A DNA stretch of 64,000 bases. Source: Arthrobacter_D sp015752045. GTDB lineage: Bacteria > Actinomycetota > Actinomycetes > Actinomycetales > Micrococcaceae. The notes beneath the pieces are model-generated. The model was given only the letters and a program-made list of their open reading frames with translations, was not told the origin of the DNA and searched no databases. Both the position numbers and the translations under genes were made by a program. This document shows positions 45,562 to 53,562 of the stretch, in pieces (positions within the stretch are counted from its first letter, which is position 1; each line of letters opens with the position of its first letter). Where the stretch lies: positions 248,001 to 312,000 of the forward strand of contig NZ_JADOUS010000005.1 of the NCBI RefSeq assembly GCF_015752045.1, given 5' to 3'.

Positions 45562-47073
45562 TCAGAGGGTGCCGGCCCTGTACTTCCCGGCCCGGCGCTC
45601 CAGCCGGTCATCGGCCGGCAGGCCCTTCACGCGTGCCAACTCGTACTCGATGGCCGAGGCCATCCGTTCGCAGAAGGCACGGCCCTCCTCGGCGGCGTCG
45701 GGCCGCTCGTCGACTACGTGGTCCACGACGCCGCGGTCCACGAGCGCGGCGACCTTCACACCCTGGGCCTCCGCCATCTCGGGCGCCCTGTCCACCGTGC
45801 GGTGCACGATCGCGCTGGCACCCTCGGGCGGGAGGGGCGAGAGCCAGGCGTGCTCGGCGGCGATGGTGCTGTCCGCGGGCAGCAGGGCGAGCGCGCCGCC
45901 TCCCGCCCCCTGGCCCAGCAGCACGGAGACCGACGGCGATGCGAGCCCGATGAGGTCGTGCAGGGATCGGGCGATCTCCCCGGCGAGCCCGCCCTCCTCG
46001 GCCTCCCTGGACAGGTCCGCGCCGGCGGTGTCGATGACGGTCAGCAGCGGGAGCCCCAGTTCCTCGGCGAGCTTCATGCCGCGCCGCGCCTCCCGCAGCG
46101 ACGCCGGTCCCATCACCGCGTCCTCGGGGCGCCGCGGCCGCTGGTGGCCGAGCACCACGCACGGTTGCTCCCCGAACCGGGCCAGGGCGAGCAGCAGCCC
46201 GGGATCCTTCTCGCCCTGCCCGGTGCCGTTGAGCGGCAGGACGTCGCGGGCTCCGGCGGCGAGCAGGCGCCGGAGGTCGGGGCGCCGCCGGTTGCGCGAG
46301 ATGAGGATGGAAGCCCATGCGTCGCCGTCGCCCGGGGTGACGGCGACGGTCGGGGGCGGCGGGGGCAGGCGGGCCGGTTCCGCGAGCAGCACGGAGAGTG
46401 CCGTGTCGACGATCGCGGCCAGCTGCCCGGGCGGGACGACGGCGTCGATGAGTCCCTTGTCGAACAGGTTCTCGGCCGTCTGGACACCGGACGGGAAGGC
46501 TTCCCCGTAGAGCGCCTCGTAGACGCGCGGGCCCAGGAAGCCGAGCAGCGCGCCGGGTTCGGCGACGGTGACGTGGCCGAGGGACCCCCAGGAAGCCATG
46601 ACGCCACCGGTGGTGGGGTGCCGGAGGTAGACGAGGTAGGGCAGGCCCGCCTGCCGGTGGGCCCGCACCGCACCGGTGATGTCGACCATGGAGAGGAACG
46701 CGGGCGTGCCCTCCTGCATGCGGGTGCCCCCGGAGGCGGGGCCGGCCAGCAGGGGCAGCCCCTCCGCCGTCGCCCGGCGGACCGCGGCGGTGATCCGGTG
46801 CGCGGCGGCGCTGCCGATCGAGCCCGCGAGGAAGGTGAATTCCGAGACGATGACGGCCACCCGGCGGCCGTGGATGAGGCCCTCGCCGGTCAGCACCGAC
46901 TCGTCCGCCCCGCTCTTCTCCCGTGCGCGCCGCAGTTCGTCCTCGTACGCGGCACCCGCATCGGGGTAGGGCGAGGGGACGGGGCTGTCCCACGACGCGA
47001 AGGACCCGGCGTCGAGGACGGCGTCGATGAGTTCGCGTGCGGTCAGGTGCCGGGTGCGGGCCTCAGCGCTCAC
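45562..47073 (-). CDS. Acyl-CoA carboxylase carboxyltransferase, fused beta-alpha
   Basis: 503 residues. AccD-like half (about 30-250, PLLAGPASGGTRMQEGTPAF, LRHPTTGGVMASWGSLGHV) followed by an AccA-like half (about 255-480, GLPLLTVIDTAGADLSREAEEGG, VSVLLGQGAGGGALAL). It lacks the AccD zinc finger. Such fused enzymes transfer a carboxyl group between biotin and an acyl-CoA; biotin carboxylase and carrier genes are not nearby. It overlaps the CoA-transferase gene by four bases (GTGA), so it probably acts on the CoA ester made by that enzyme, perhaps in the decarboxylating direction (inference). Confidence 0.88.
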   Translation of the reverse strand: MSAEARTRHLTARELIDAVLDAGSFASWDSPVPSPYPDAGAAYEDELRRAREKSGADESVLTGEGLIHGRRVAVIVSEFTFLAGSIGSAAAHRITAAVRRATAEGLPLLAGPASGGTRMQEGTPAFLSMVDITGAVRAHRQAGLPYLVYLRHPTTGGVMASWGSLGHVTVAEPGALLGFLGPRVYEALYGEAFPSGVQTAENLFDKGLIDAVVPPGQLAAIVDTALSVLLAEPARLPPPPPTVAVTPGDGDAWASILISRNRRRPDLRRLLAAGARDVLPLNGTGQGEKDPGLLLALARFGEQPCVVLGHQRPRRPEDAVMGPASLREARRGMKLAEELGLPLLTVIDTAGADLSREAEEGGLAGEIARSLHDLIGLASPSVSVLLGQGAGGGALALLPADSTIAAEHAWLSPLPPEGASAIVHRTVDRAPEMAEAQGVKVAALVDRGVVDHVVDERPDAAEEGRAFCERMASAIEYELARVKGLPADDRLERRAGKYRAGTL

Positions 47074-48296
47074 GCGCGGTCACTGTCCGACGCCGTGAGC
47101 CACGCGCGGATCGCCGCGCCGTCGCCGTCGAGCAGGGGCGGCGCGCTGTGGCTGCGGGTCGTGGTCTCGGACGCCCCGTCGAAGAAGCGCAGGGGCGGGC
47201 CGGGCAGCGCGATGGTGCCGAGCAGGGGGTGCTCGACGTCCACCAGCAGGCCCTGGGAGTGGACCTGGTCCCAGGCATACACCTCGTCGAGCGTGCGCAC
47301 CTTCCCGGCGGGGATCCCGGCCTCGTTGAGCTTCGCGAGGAGGGGCTCGGACTCGTAGGCGGAGAACGCGTCCTCGATGACCTCGATCAGCAGGTCCCGG
47401 TTCCGCACCCGGTCCGCGTTCGAGGCGAACTCGGGCAGGCCCGCGTCGAGCCCGAACGCCGCGGTGAAGGCGGCCCACAGCTTCTCGCTGCCCACGCTGA
47501 TCTGCACCTTGCCTCCCCGGCAGCTGAACAGTCCGTAGGGCGCGATCGAGGGATGGTGGTTCCCCTGCGCCTGCGGCACCTCGCCCGCCACGGTGGTCCG
47601 GGTGCCCTGGAAGGCGTGGACGCCGATGATCGCGGCGAGCAGCGACGTGCGCACCACCTGGCCCCGGCCCGTCCGCTCGCGCTCCAGCAGCGCGGCGACC
47701 GCCCCGTACGCGCCGTACATCCCGGACAGGAGATCGGCGATGGGGACGCCGACGCGCTGCGGGTTGTCGGGGTCCGGCCCGGTGACGGACATCAGGCCGG
47801 CCTCGCCCTGCACGATCTGGTCGTAGCCGCTGCGCTTCGCCTCGGGCCCGTCATGACCGAACCCGGTGATGGAGAGGATGACCAGCCCGGGGTTCAGTTC
47901 GAGCATCGCGTCCGTGGAGAAACCGAGCCGGTCCAGGACTCCCGGCCGGAAGTTCTCGACGACGACGTCCGCGCGGCGCAGCAGGTCGGTGAGGACCGCC
48001 CGCCCGTCGTCGCTCTTGAGGTCGAGGGCGATCGACTCCTTGTTCCTGTTGCAGGACAGGAAGTAGGTGGACTGGCGGTCCTCGTCCGGTCCCACGAAGG
48101 GCGGCCCCCACCCGCGGGTGTCGTCCCCGGTTCCCGGGGTCTCCACCTTGATGACGCGCGCCCCGAGGTCGCCCAGCATCATCCCGGCGTGCGGTCCGGC
48201 GAGGGCCCTGCTGAGGTCGACGACGAGGCGCCCGGCGAGGGGTCCCCCGCGCTCCCCGCCGACGGTCGGTTGCGGTGCGGTGGTCTCGGCGGTCAT
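47070..48296 (-). CDS. CaiB/BaiF family CoA-transferase
   Basis: 408 residues, class III CoA-transferase. Moves CoA to a carboxylic acid. VVDLSRALAGPHAGMMLGDLGARVIKVE (split: DLSRALAGP and LGARVIKVE), YFLSCNRNKESIALDLK, DVVVENFRPGVLDRLGF, YDQIVQGEAGLMSVTG, and the catalytic Asp in VPIADLLSGMYGAYGAV. GGAGGAACC before the ATG. Second gene of the MatC/CaiB/carboxyltransferase run; the likely substrate is the acid carried by the neighbouring transporter. Confidence 0.92.
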   Translation of the reverse strand: MTAETTAPQPTVGGERGGPLAGRLVVDLSRALAGPHAGMMLGDLGARVIKVETPGTGDDTRGWGPPFVGPDEDRQSTYFLSCNRNKESIALDLKSDDGRAVLTDLLRRADVVVENFRPGVLDRLGFSTDAMLELNPGLVILSITGFGHDGPEAKRSGYDQIVQGEAGLMSVTGPDPDNPQRVGVPIADLLSGMYGAYGAVAALLERERTGRGQVVRTSLLAAIIGVHAFQGTRTTVAGEVPQAQGNHHPSIAPYGLFSCRGGKVQISVGSEKLWAAFTAAFGLDAGLPEFASNADRVRNRDLLIEVIEDAFSAYESEPLLAKLNEAGIPAGKVRTLDEVYAWDQVHSQGLLVDVEHPLLGTIALPGPPLRFFDGASETTTRSHSAPPLLDGDGAAIRAWLTASDSDRA

Positions 48297-48360
48297 GGTT
48301 CCTCCGGGGTCGGTGCGATGGGTCGTGCGGTGGCGGTGCGTCCGCCGTGGACCGGCAGGC

Positions 48361-49725
48361 TCAGAGCCAGCCGGGGACCACGAGGACGAGCCAGGCGATC
48401 ATCGGGCCGGCGACGACGACGATCGCCCCGTAGCCGAGGATCTGCTTGTAGAAGCGCTCCTTGTCCGTACCCTCGGGTGCGTTCGCCAGGACGAGGGCAC
48501 CGTTGGTGGAGAAGGGCGAGACGTCCACGATCGTGGAGGACACGGCGAGCGCGCAGACCACGCCGACGGCGCCGACGGCCCCGGTCTCCAGGAACGGGAT
48601 GGCCAGGGGGATCAGCGCGGCGAGGATGGCCGTCGAGGAGGCGAACGCGGAGACCACGGCGCCGATGTAGCAGATCAGCAGCGCCGCGAGGAGCGGCATG
48701 CCGAGGCTGGCGACGCCGTTGGAGACGTAGTCGATGGTGCCGGCGGCCTGGAGGACACCCACGAAGGTGAGCATGCCGCAGATGAGCAGCACGGTGGACC
48801 AGGCGATCTTGTTGACGGCCCCGCTCTGCGCCTTCGGGGAGATCAGGGCGAGGATGACGGCGACCGTGATGGCGACGAAGCCGACGTCGACGCTGAATCC
48901 GAGGGCGATGACCGCGAGGGCGATCAGGCCGAGGATGGTGGCACCCTGGGAGACGCGGTCCTCGCGGGTCCTGGTGGCGACGACGCCGTCGCCGGCAGGA
49001 TCGCGCGGGCCGTAGGTGCCGCTGCCGGTCCCCTTGTAGGCGACGTCGGCCCGGCGGGTTCCGGGGCTCACGCTCAGGCGGGCCTCGGAGGCCTCCTCCA
49101 CGAACTGGGTGACGCGCTCGGACATGAGGGTGCGGCCGCCGAGGACGACGAACAGCGCGACGGCGATGAGCAGGTTGAAGATGAAACTCGCGAGGAAGAC
49201 GGCCAGCGGGCTCGACTCGAACCCGGACTGTCCCACGATGTCGTTGACGATCACGCCGTAGACGGCGATGGGCGAGAAGCCGCCCGCCTGCGCGCCGTGG
49301 ACCACCATCATGCCCATGAGCAGCGGCGAGATCTTGTGGCGGGCCGCGAAGCCGAGCGCCACGGGAGCCATGATGGCGACGGCGGCGGGGCCGAGGGCCC
49401 CGACCGCGGTGATGACGGCGGTGATCAGGAACATCACCCAGGGGATGAGTGCCACCCGGTTGCGCACGAGCTTCACGGCACCCTGCACCAGGAGGTCGAT
49501 CGTCCCGTTGTTCTGGGCGATGGCGAAGAGATAGGTCACCCCGACCAGGGTGAGGAACAGGCCGCCGGGGAATTCGGCGATGATGTCGTCGGTCTCCATG
49601 CCGAGGACGACCGCCCCGAGCAGGAAGGCGCCGACGAAGGCGAGCGCCCCCATGTTGATGGGCAGCAGGGTGGCTATCAGGAACATCGCCGCCAGGATGA
49701 TGATCGATAGGAGTGGAGCGGACAT
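48361..49725 (-). CDS. MatC-like dicarboxylate carrier (SLC13/ion transporter superfamily)
   Basis: 454 residues, about 11-12 membrane helices with the two-fold repeat of the superfamily. N-terminus (SIIILAAMFLIATLLPINMGALAF) matches the MatC N-terminal dicarboxylate carrier domain. Two re-entrant loops near MMVVHGAQAGGFSPIAVYGV and VVSAFASSTAILAALIPLA; cytoplasmic insertion about 215-260 is polar. MatC in Rhizobium takes up malonate. GGAGG lies before the ATG. Divergent from the GntR/FCD gene, which probably controls it. Confidence 0.88.
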   Translation of the reverse strand: MSAPLLSIIILAAMFLIATLLPINMGALAFVGAFLLGAVVLGMETDDIIAEFPGGLFLTLVGVTYLFAIAQNNGTIDLLVQGAVKLVRNRVALIPWVMFLITAVITAVGALGPAAVAIMAPVALGFAARHKISPLLMGMMVVHGAQAGGFSPIAVYGVIVNDIVGQSGFESSPLAVFLASFIFNLLIAVALFVVLGGRTLMSERVTQFVEEASEARLSVSPGTRRADVAYKGTGSGTYGPRDPAGDGVVATRTREDRVSQGATILGLIALAVIALGFSVDVGFVAITVAVILALISPKAQSGAVNKIAWSTVLLICGMLTFVGVLQAAGTIDYVSNGVASLGMPLLAALLICYIGAVVSAFASSTAILAALIPLAIPFLETGAVGAVGVVCALAVSSTIVDVSPFSTNGALVLANAPEGTDKERFYKQILGYGAIVVVAGPMIAWLVLVVPGWL

Positions 49726-49773
49726 CGTTATCCTCCGTGGGCAATGAACAGGTGGCTTAGGTGTGACCCGTGT

Positions 49774-49798
49774 TACAGGTGCACTGGCCTAGCCTGTA
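49774..49798. promoter_or_regulatory. Candidate GntR/FCD operator between the carrier and regulator genes
   Basis: TACAGG-N13-CCTGTA forms an inverted repeat in the 142-base divergent region, and ACAGGTG recurs at 49748-49754 and 49775-49781. Location between the divergent starts suits shared control by the GntR protein; FCD-family sites are usually shorter in spacing, so this is tentative. Confidence 0.35.
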
Positions 49799-49867
49799 GG
49801 AGAGTGGGTGTCCCTGTCAATCAGCGAGGGATAGCATTACCTCACCACGACACGGGGGAGTACCAGG

Positions 49868-50569
49868 ATGACCGACGACGCCAGCCCACCACCGCTGGGC
49901 CGCCTCGCGCGCCCGCGGCTCTACGAACAGCTCGTCGAGCAACTCCTCGGCTACATCGAATCGGCGAAGCTGCGACCCGGCGACCTGCTGCCCGCCGAGC
50001 GTGATCTCGCCGAACGGCTCGGTGTCTCGCGGGCGACGCTCGCCCAGGCGCTCGTGGCGCTCGAGGTCCTCGGCGTCATCGACGTGCACCACGGCACCGG
50101 AGCGGTGCTGCGTCACCGTGCGAGCGTGGCCAGTGTCATCAAGGGACTGCGCGAGCATCGGAACCGCCTCCCCGACATCGTCGAGGCCCGCAGCACGCTC
50201 GAGGTCAGGCTCGCCGCCCTCGCGGCGGAGCGCCGGACGGACGAGGACCTCGCTGCGATCGATCACGCACTCGACGAGATGCGGGCGGAGATCGACGACG
50301 GCGGCCGCGGCGCCCACGGCGACGAGCTCTTCCACCAGGCCGTCACGGCCGCCGCGCACTCTCCGGTGCTGGCGCAGCTCATGGCCTTCATCGGGGAGAT
50401 GGTGCTCGAGACCCGTATCGAGTCCCTGGCCCAGCCCGGCCGGCCGGAGAAGTCCCTCGAGTCGCATCGGAGCATCACCGAGGCCGTCCGCGCGCAGGAC
50501 CCCCCCGCGGCGGCGGCCGCCATGCAGCGCCACATCGAGCTCGTCTCGGATGTGGCCCTGCTGGAATAG
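49868..50569 (+). CDS. GntR-family regulator with FCD domain
   Basis: 233 residues. Winged helix-turn-helix about 10-80 (LYEQLVEQLLGYIESAKLRPGD, PAERDLAERLGVSRATLAQAL) and an FCD ligand domain about 90-225 with metal-binding His candidates (HGDELFHQAVTAAAH, ESHRSITEAV). FCD members often sense organic acids. Next to MatC-like uptake genes it resembles the MatR arrangement, so it probably responds to the transported dicarboxylate or its CoA ester. A strong terminator follows. Confidence 0.9.
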   Translation: MTDDASPPPLGRLARPRLYEQLVEQLLGYIESAKLRPGDLLPAERDLAERLGVSRATLAQALVALEVLGVIDVHHGTGAVLRHRASVASVIKGLREHRNRLPDIVEARSTLEVRLAALAAERRTDEDLAAIDHALDEMRAEIDDGGRGAHGDELFHQAVTAAAHSPVLAQLMAFIGEMVLETRIESLAQPGRPEKSLESHRSITEAVRAQDPPAAAAAMQRHIELVSDVALLE

Positions 50570-50581
50570 CGCCGGACACCA

Positions 50582-50614
50582 GCGGCGGCCGGCCCCTCGG
50601 GGACCGGCCGCCGC
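50582..50614. terminator. Bidirectional terminator between GntR and SRPBCC genes
   Basis: GCGGCGGCCGGCCCC pairs with GGGG-A-CCGGCCGCCGC (one bulged base) around a two-base gap, 13 bases after the GntR stop and 29 bases beyond the convergent SRPBCC stop. Confidence 0.8.
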
Positions 50615-50642
50615 CGCGCGTGACGCTATGTGGTCCGGAGGA

Positions 50643-51107
50643 TCAGTCCTCGGAGACCTGCGCCGCCAGGTTCGCCAGCGTCGAGGACAGGGCGTCCTGC
50701 GAGACCTCGGGGAAGCTCAGCTGCTTGAGGATCGCCTTGTCCGTCACGGCGGACCAGTCGTAGGTCACGGTGACCTCGGTGGCGTCCGGGCCTGCGGGCT
50801 GCAGCTCCCACACCCACTCCCAGCCCGGAGGCACGTCCCCTGCGGGAGCCGTCTTCCAGGCGAGCAGCTTGTTCGGGTCGTAGCCCACCACGTGGTTGTC
50901 CGTCTGGTAGTCGCCACCCATCTTGTCCCAGTTCTGGTTCATGGTGAACATCTGGCCGACGGCGGTGATGCGGTCCGACTTGCTGTCCGACTGGACCATG
51001 CCCGAGCCGTCGAGGGCGGCGTGGTGGGCGGGGTTGGACAGGAGGTCGAAGATCGCACCGGCGGGTGCGTCGATGGTGCGGGTCGCGGAAATGCGGGACT
51101 CTGTCAT
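50643..51107 (-). CDS. SRPBCC (START-like) protein
   Basis: 154 residues, polyketide-cyclase/START-like fold: RISATRTIDAPAGAIFDLLSNPAHH (start of the fold), FTMNQNWDKMGGDYQTDNHV, WVWELQPAGPDATEVTVTYDW and a C-terminal helix (DALSSTLANLAAQVSED). Binds a small hydrophobic ligand or modifies it; specific role unknown. It lies 34 bases after phosphoketolase in the same direction and may be its operon partner. The ATG at 51107 begins the fold; the frame is open further upstream but without homology. Confidence 0.87.
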   Translation of the reverse strand: MTESRISATRTIDAPAGAIFDLLSNPAHHAALDGSGMVQSDSKSDRITAVGQMFTMNQNWDKMGGDYQTDNHVVGYDPNKLLAWKTAPAGDVPPGWEWVWELQPAGPDATEVTVTYDWSAVTDKAILKQLSFPEVSQDALSSTLANLAAQVSED

Positions 51108-51141
51108 GCGGCGTTCTCCTTCTGGTCGTGGACGACGGGTT

Positions 51142-53526
51142 TTACTTCGCGTCGTCCGGCGAAGATTCGTCGAGCGTCCAGCCGGTGATGGTCTCGAGGT
51201 CCTTCCCGGCGTCGCGCGTGTACTGCCATGCACGCTGCCGCTGGTCCTGGAGGTCCTGGCGGAAGCGCGCCTGGGTGGCACCGAGGGCGGGTACGCGATC
51301 GATCACGTCCATCGCCAGCTGGAACCGGTCGATCTGGTTGAGCATCGCCATGTCGAACGGCGTCGTCGTGGTGCCTTCCTCTTTATACCCGCGTACGTGC
51401 AGGTTCGCGTGGTTGGTCCGCCGGTAGGTCAACCGGTGGATGAGCCACGGGTAGCCGTGATACGCGAAGACCACGGGCTTCGTGGTCGTGAACAGCGTGT
51501 CGAAGTCCCGTGCCGACAATCCATGGGGGTGCTCCGAGCTGTCCTGCAGGCGCATGAGGTCCACCACGTTGACCACGCGGATCCTGAGCCCCGGGATGGC
51601 CGCCTTGAGCAGTCCCGCCGCAGCCACGGCCTCGAGCGTCGGCACGTCGCCGGCGCAGCCGAGGATCACGTCGGGCTCCACGCCCGGCTCCTCGGATCCC
51701 GCGAAATCGAGGATGCCGATGCCCCGCTTCACGTGCAGGTGCGCCTCCTCGGGTCCGAGCCACGTCGGCGCGGGCTGCTTGCCGGTGACGATCACATTGA
51801 CCGTGTCGCGCGTCTGCAGGCAGTGCTCGGTCACCGCCAGCATCGTGTTGGCGTCCGGCGGCAGGTAGACCCGGATGATGTCCGCCGTCTTGTTCACCAC
51901 GTGGTCGATGAAGCCCGGATCCTGGTGGGAGAACCCGTTGTGGTCCTGCTGCCAGACGTGGCTGGAGAGCATGTAGTTGAAGGACGCGATGGGCTGGCGC
52001 CAGGACAGTGCGCGGTGCACCTTGAGCCACTTCGCGAACTGGTTGAACATCGAGTCCACGATGTGCACGAACGCCTCGTAGCAGTTGAACACGCCGTGCC
52101 GGCCGGTGAGGAGGTAGCCCTCGAGCCAGCCCTGGCACAGGTGCTCGCTGAGGACCTCCATCACACGGCCCGAGCGGGCGAGGTGCTCGTCGATGTCCTC
52201 GATGCGCGGCTGCCAGACCTTGTCCGTGACCTCGTAGACGGCCGACAGCCGGTTCGACGCCGTCTCGTCCGGCCCGAACAGGCGGAAGTTGTGCGGGTTC
52301 TGCTCGATGACGTCCCGGAGGTAGCCGCCGACCGTCATCATGGGGCTCGCCTTCCCGACGCCCGGCCGCGTGACCTCGACGGCGTGGTCGGCATAGGAGG
52401 GCAGCACGAGGTCGTGGAGGAGCCAGCCGCCGTTGGCGTAGGGCGTCGCACTCATGCGGAGGGGGCCCTCCGGGGCGAGCGCGGCGATCGCCGGCCGCAG
52501 TTCCCCGGTGTCCGTGAAGAGCGACGCCGGGTCGTAGGACCGCATCCACTCCTCGAGCTGGTGGAGGTGCTCCTCGTTCTCGTGGATCCCGGACAGCGGC
52601 ACCTGGTGCGCGCGCCACGTCCCCTCCGAGGGCAGGCCGTCGACCACCGCCGGCCCGGTCCAGCCCTTCGGCGAGCGCAGCACGATCATGGGCCACCGGG
52701 GTGCGGCGGCGTCCGGTGCGGCCGGTTCGGTGTGCGCCGCCTCCTGGATGGCGTGGATGTCGTCGATGCAGGCGTCGAGGACGGCGGCGAAGTCCCGGTG
52801 GGCCTCCTCCGTGGCGGACGGGTCGGACACCGTGACGAAGTGCGGGTCGTACCCGTAGCCGTACATCAGCTGCCGCAGCTGCTCCTCGGGCATGCGGGAC
52901 AGCACGGTGGGATTGGCGATCTTGTAGCCGTTGAGGTGCAGGATCGGCAGCACGGCGCCGTCCACCGCGGGGTCCACGAAGCTGGTCGAATGCCAGCTCG
53001 TGGCCAGTGGTCCGGTCTCTGCCTCGCCGTCACCCACCACCGTGGCGGCGATGAGGTCGGGGTTGTCGAACACGGCGCCGTAGGCGTGGGCGAGCGCGTA
53101 GCCGAGCTCCCCACCCTCGTGGATGGATCCCGGGGTCTCCGGCGCGGCATGGGACGGGATGCCGCCGGGGTAGCTGAACTGCTTGAACAGGGCGTTGAGC
53201 CCCGCGCCGTCCCTGCCGATGCTGCTGTACACCTCGGAGTACGTCCCCTCGAGCCAGGCGTTGGCCACGTTCGCCGGCCCGCCGTGGCCGGGACCGGTGA
53301 CGAAGAGCATCTCCTGTCGCCGCTCCGAGATCACGCGGTTCAGGTGCGTGTAGACGAAGTTGAGCCCGGGCGTGGTGCCCCAGTGCCCGAGCAGCCGCGC
53401 CTTCACGTCCTCCCCGACGAGCGGGCGGGTCAGCAGGGCGTTGTCCCGCAGGTAGATCTGGCCCACCGAGATGTAGTTGGCGGCCCGCCACCAGGCGTCC
53501 AGCCCCGGGATATCGAGAGTGCTCAT
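51142..53526 (-). CDS. xfp: Phosphoketolase (xylulose 5-phosphate / fructose 6-phosphate)
   Basis: 794 residues, the usual length. TPP enzyme that splits xylulose 5-phosphate to acetyl phosphate and glyceraldehyde 3-phosphate. Motifs: LLGHWGTTPGLNFVYTHLNRV (catalytic His and TPP contact), FVTGPGHGGPA, GGELGYALAHAYGAVFDNPD, VVGDGEAETGPLA (TPP/Mg), WQQDHNGFSHQDPGF, and LLTGRHGVFNCYEAF. Strong AAGGAGG five bases before the ATG. No acetate kinase or phosphotransacetylase gene is next to it. An SRPBCC gene follows. Confidence 0.96.
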   Translation of the reverse strand: MSTLDIPGLDAWWRAANYISVGQIYLRDNALLTRPLVGEDVKARLLGHWGTTPGLNFVYTHLNRVISERRQEMLFVTGPGHGGPANVANAWLEGTYSEVYSSIGRDGAGLNALFKQFSYPGGIPSHAAPETPGSIHEGGELGYALAHAYGAVFDNPDLIAATVVGDGEAETGPLATSWHSTSFVDPAVDGAVLPILHLNGYKIANPTVLSRMPEEQLRQLMYGYGYDPHFVTVSDPSATEEAHRDFAAVLDACIDDIHAIQEAAHTEPAAPDAAAPRWPMIVLRSPKGWTGPAVVDGLPSEGTWRAHQVPLSGIHENEEHLHQLEEWMRSYDPASLFTDTGELRPAIAALAPEGPLRMSATPYANGGWLLHDLVLPSYADHAVEVTRPGVGKASPMMTVGGYLRDVIEQNPHNFRLFGPDETASNRLSAVYEVTDKVWQPRIEDIDEHLARSGRVMEVLSEHLCQGWLEGYLLTGRHGVFNCYEAFVHIVDSMFNQFAKWLKVHRALSWRQPIASFNYMLSSHVWQQDHNGFSHQDPGFIDHVVNKTADIIRVYLPPDANTMLAVTEHCLQTRDTVNVIVTGKQPAPTWLGPEEAHLHVKRGIGILDFAGSEEPGVEPDVILGCAGDVPTLEAVAAAGLLKAAIPGLRIRVVNVVDLMRLQDSSEHPHGLSARDFDTLFTTTKPVVFAYHGYPWLIHRLTYRRTNHANLHVRGYKEEGTTTTPFDMAMLNQIDRFQLAMDVIDRVPALGATQARFRQDLQDQRQRAWQYTRDAGKDLETITGWTLDESSPDDAK

Positions 53527-53562
53527 ATCTGCCTCCTTGGGTGATGCGCTGTATCGGTCCGT

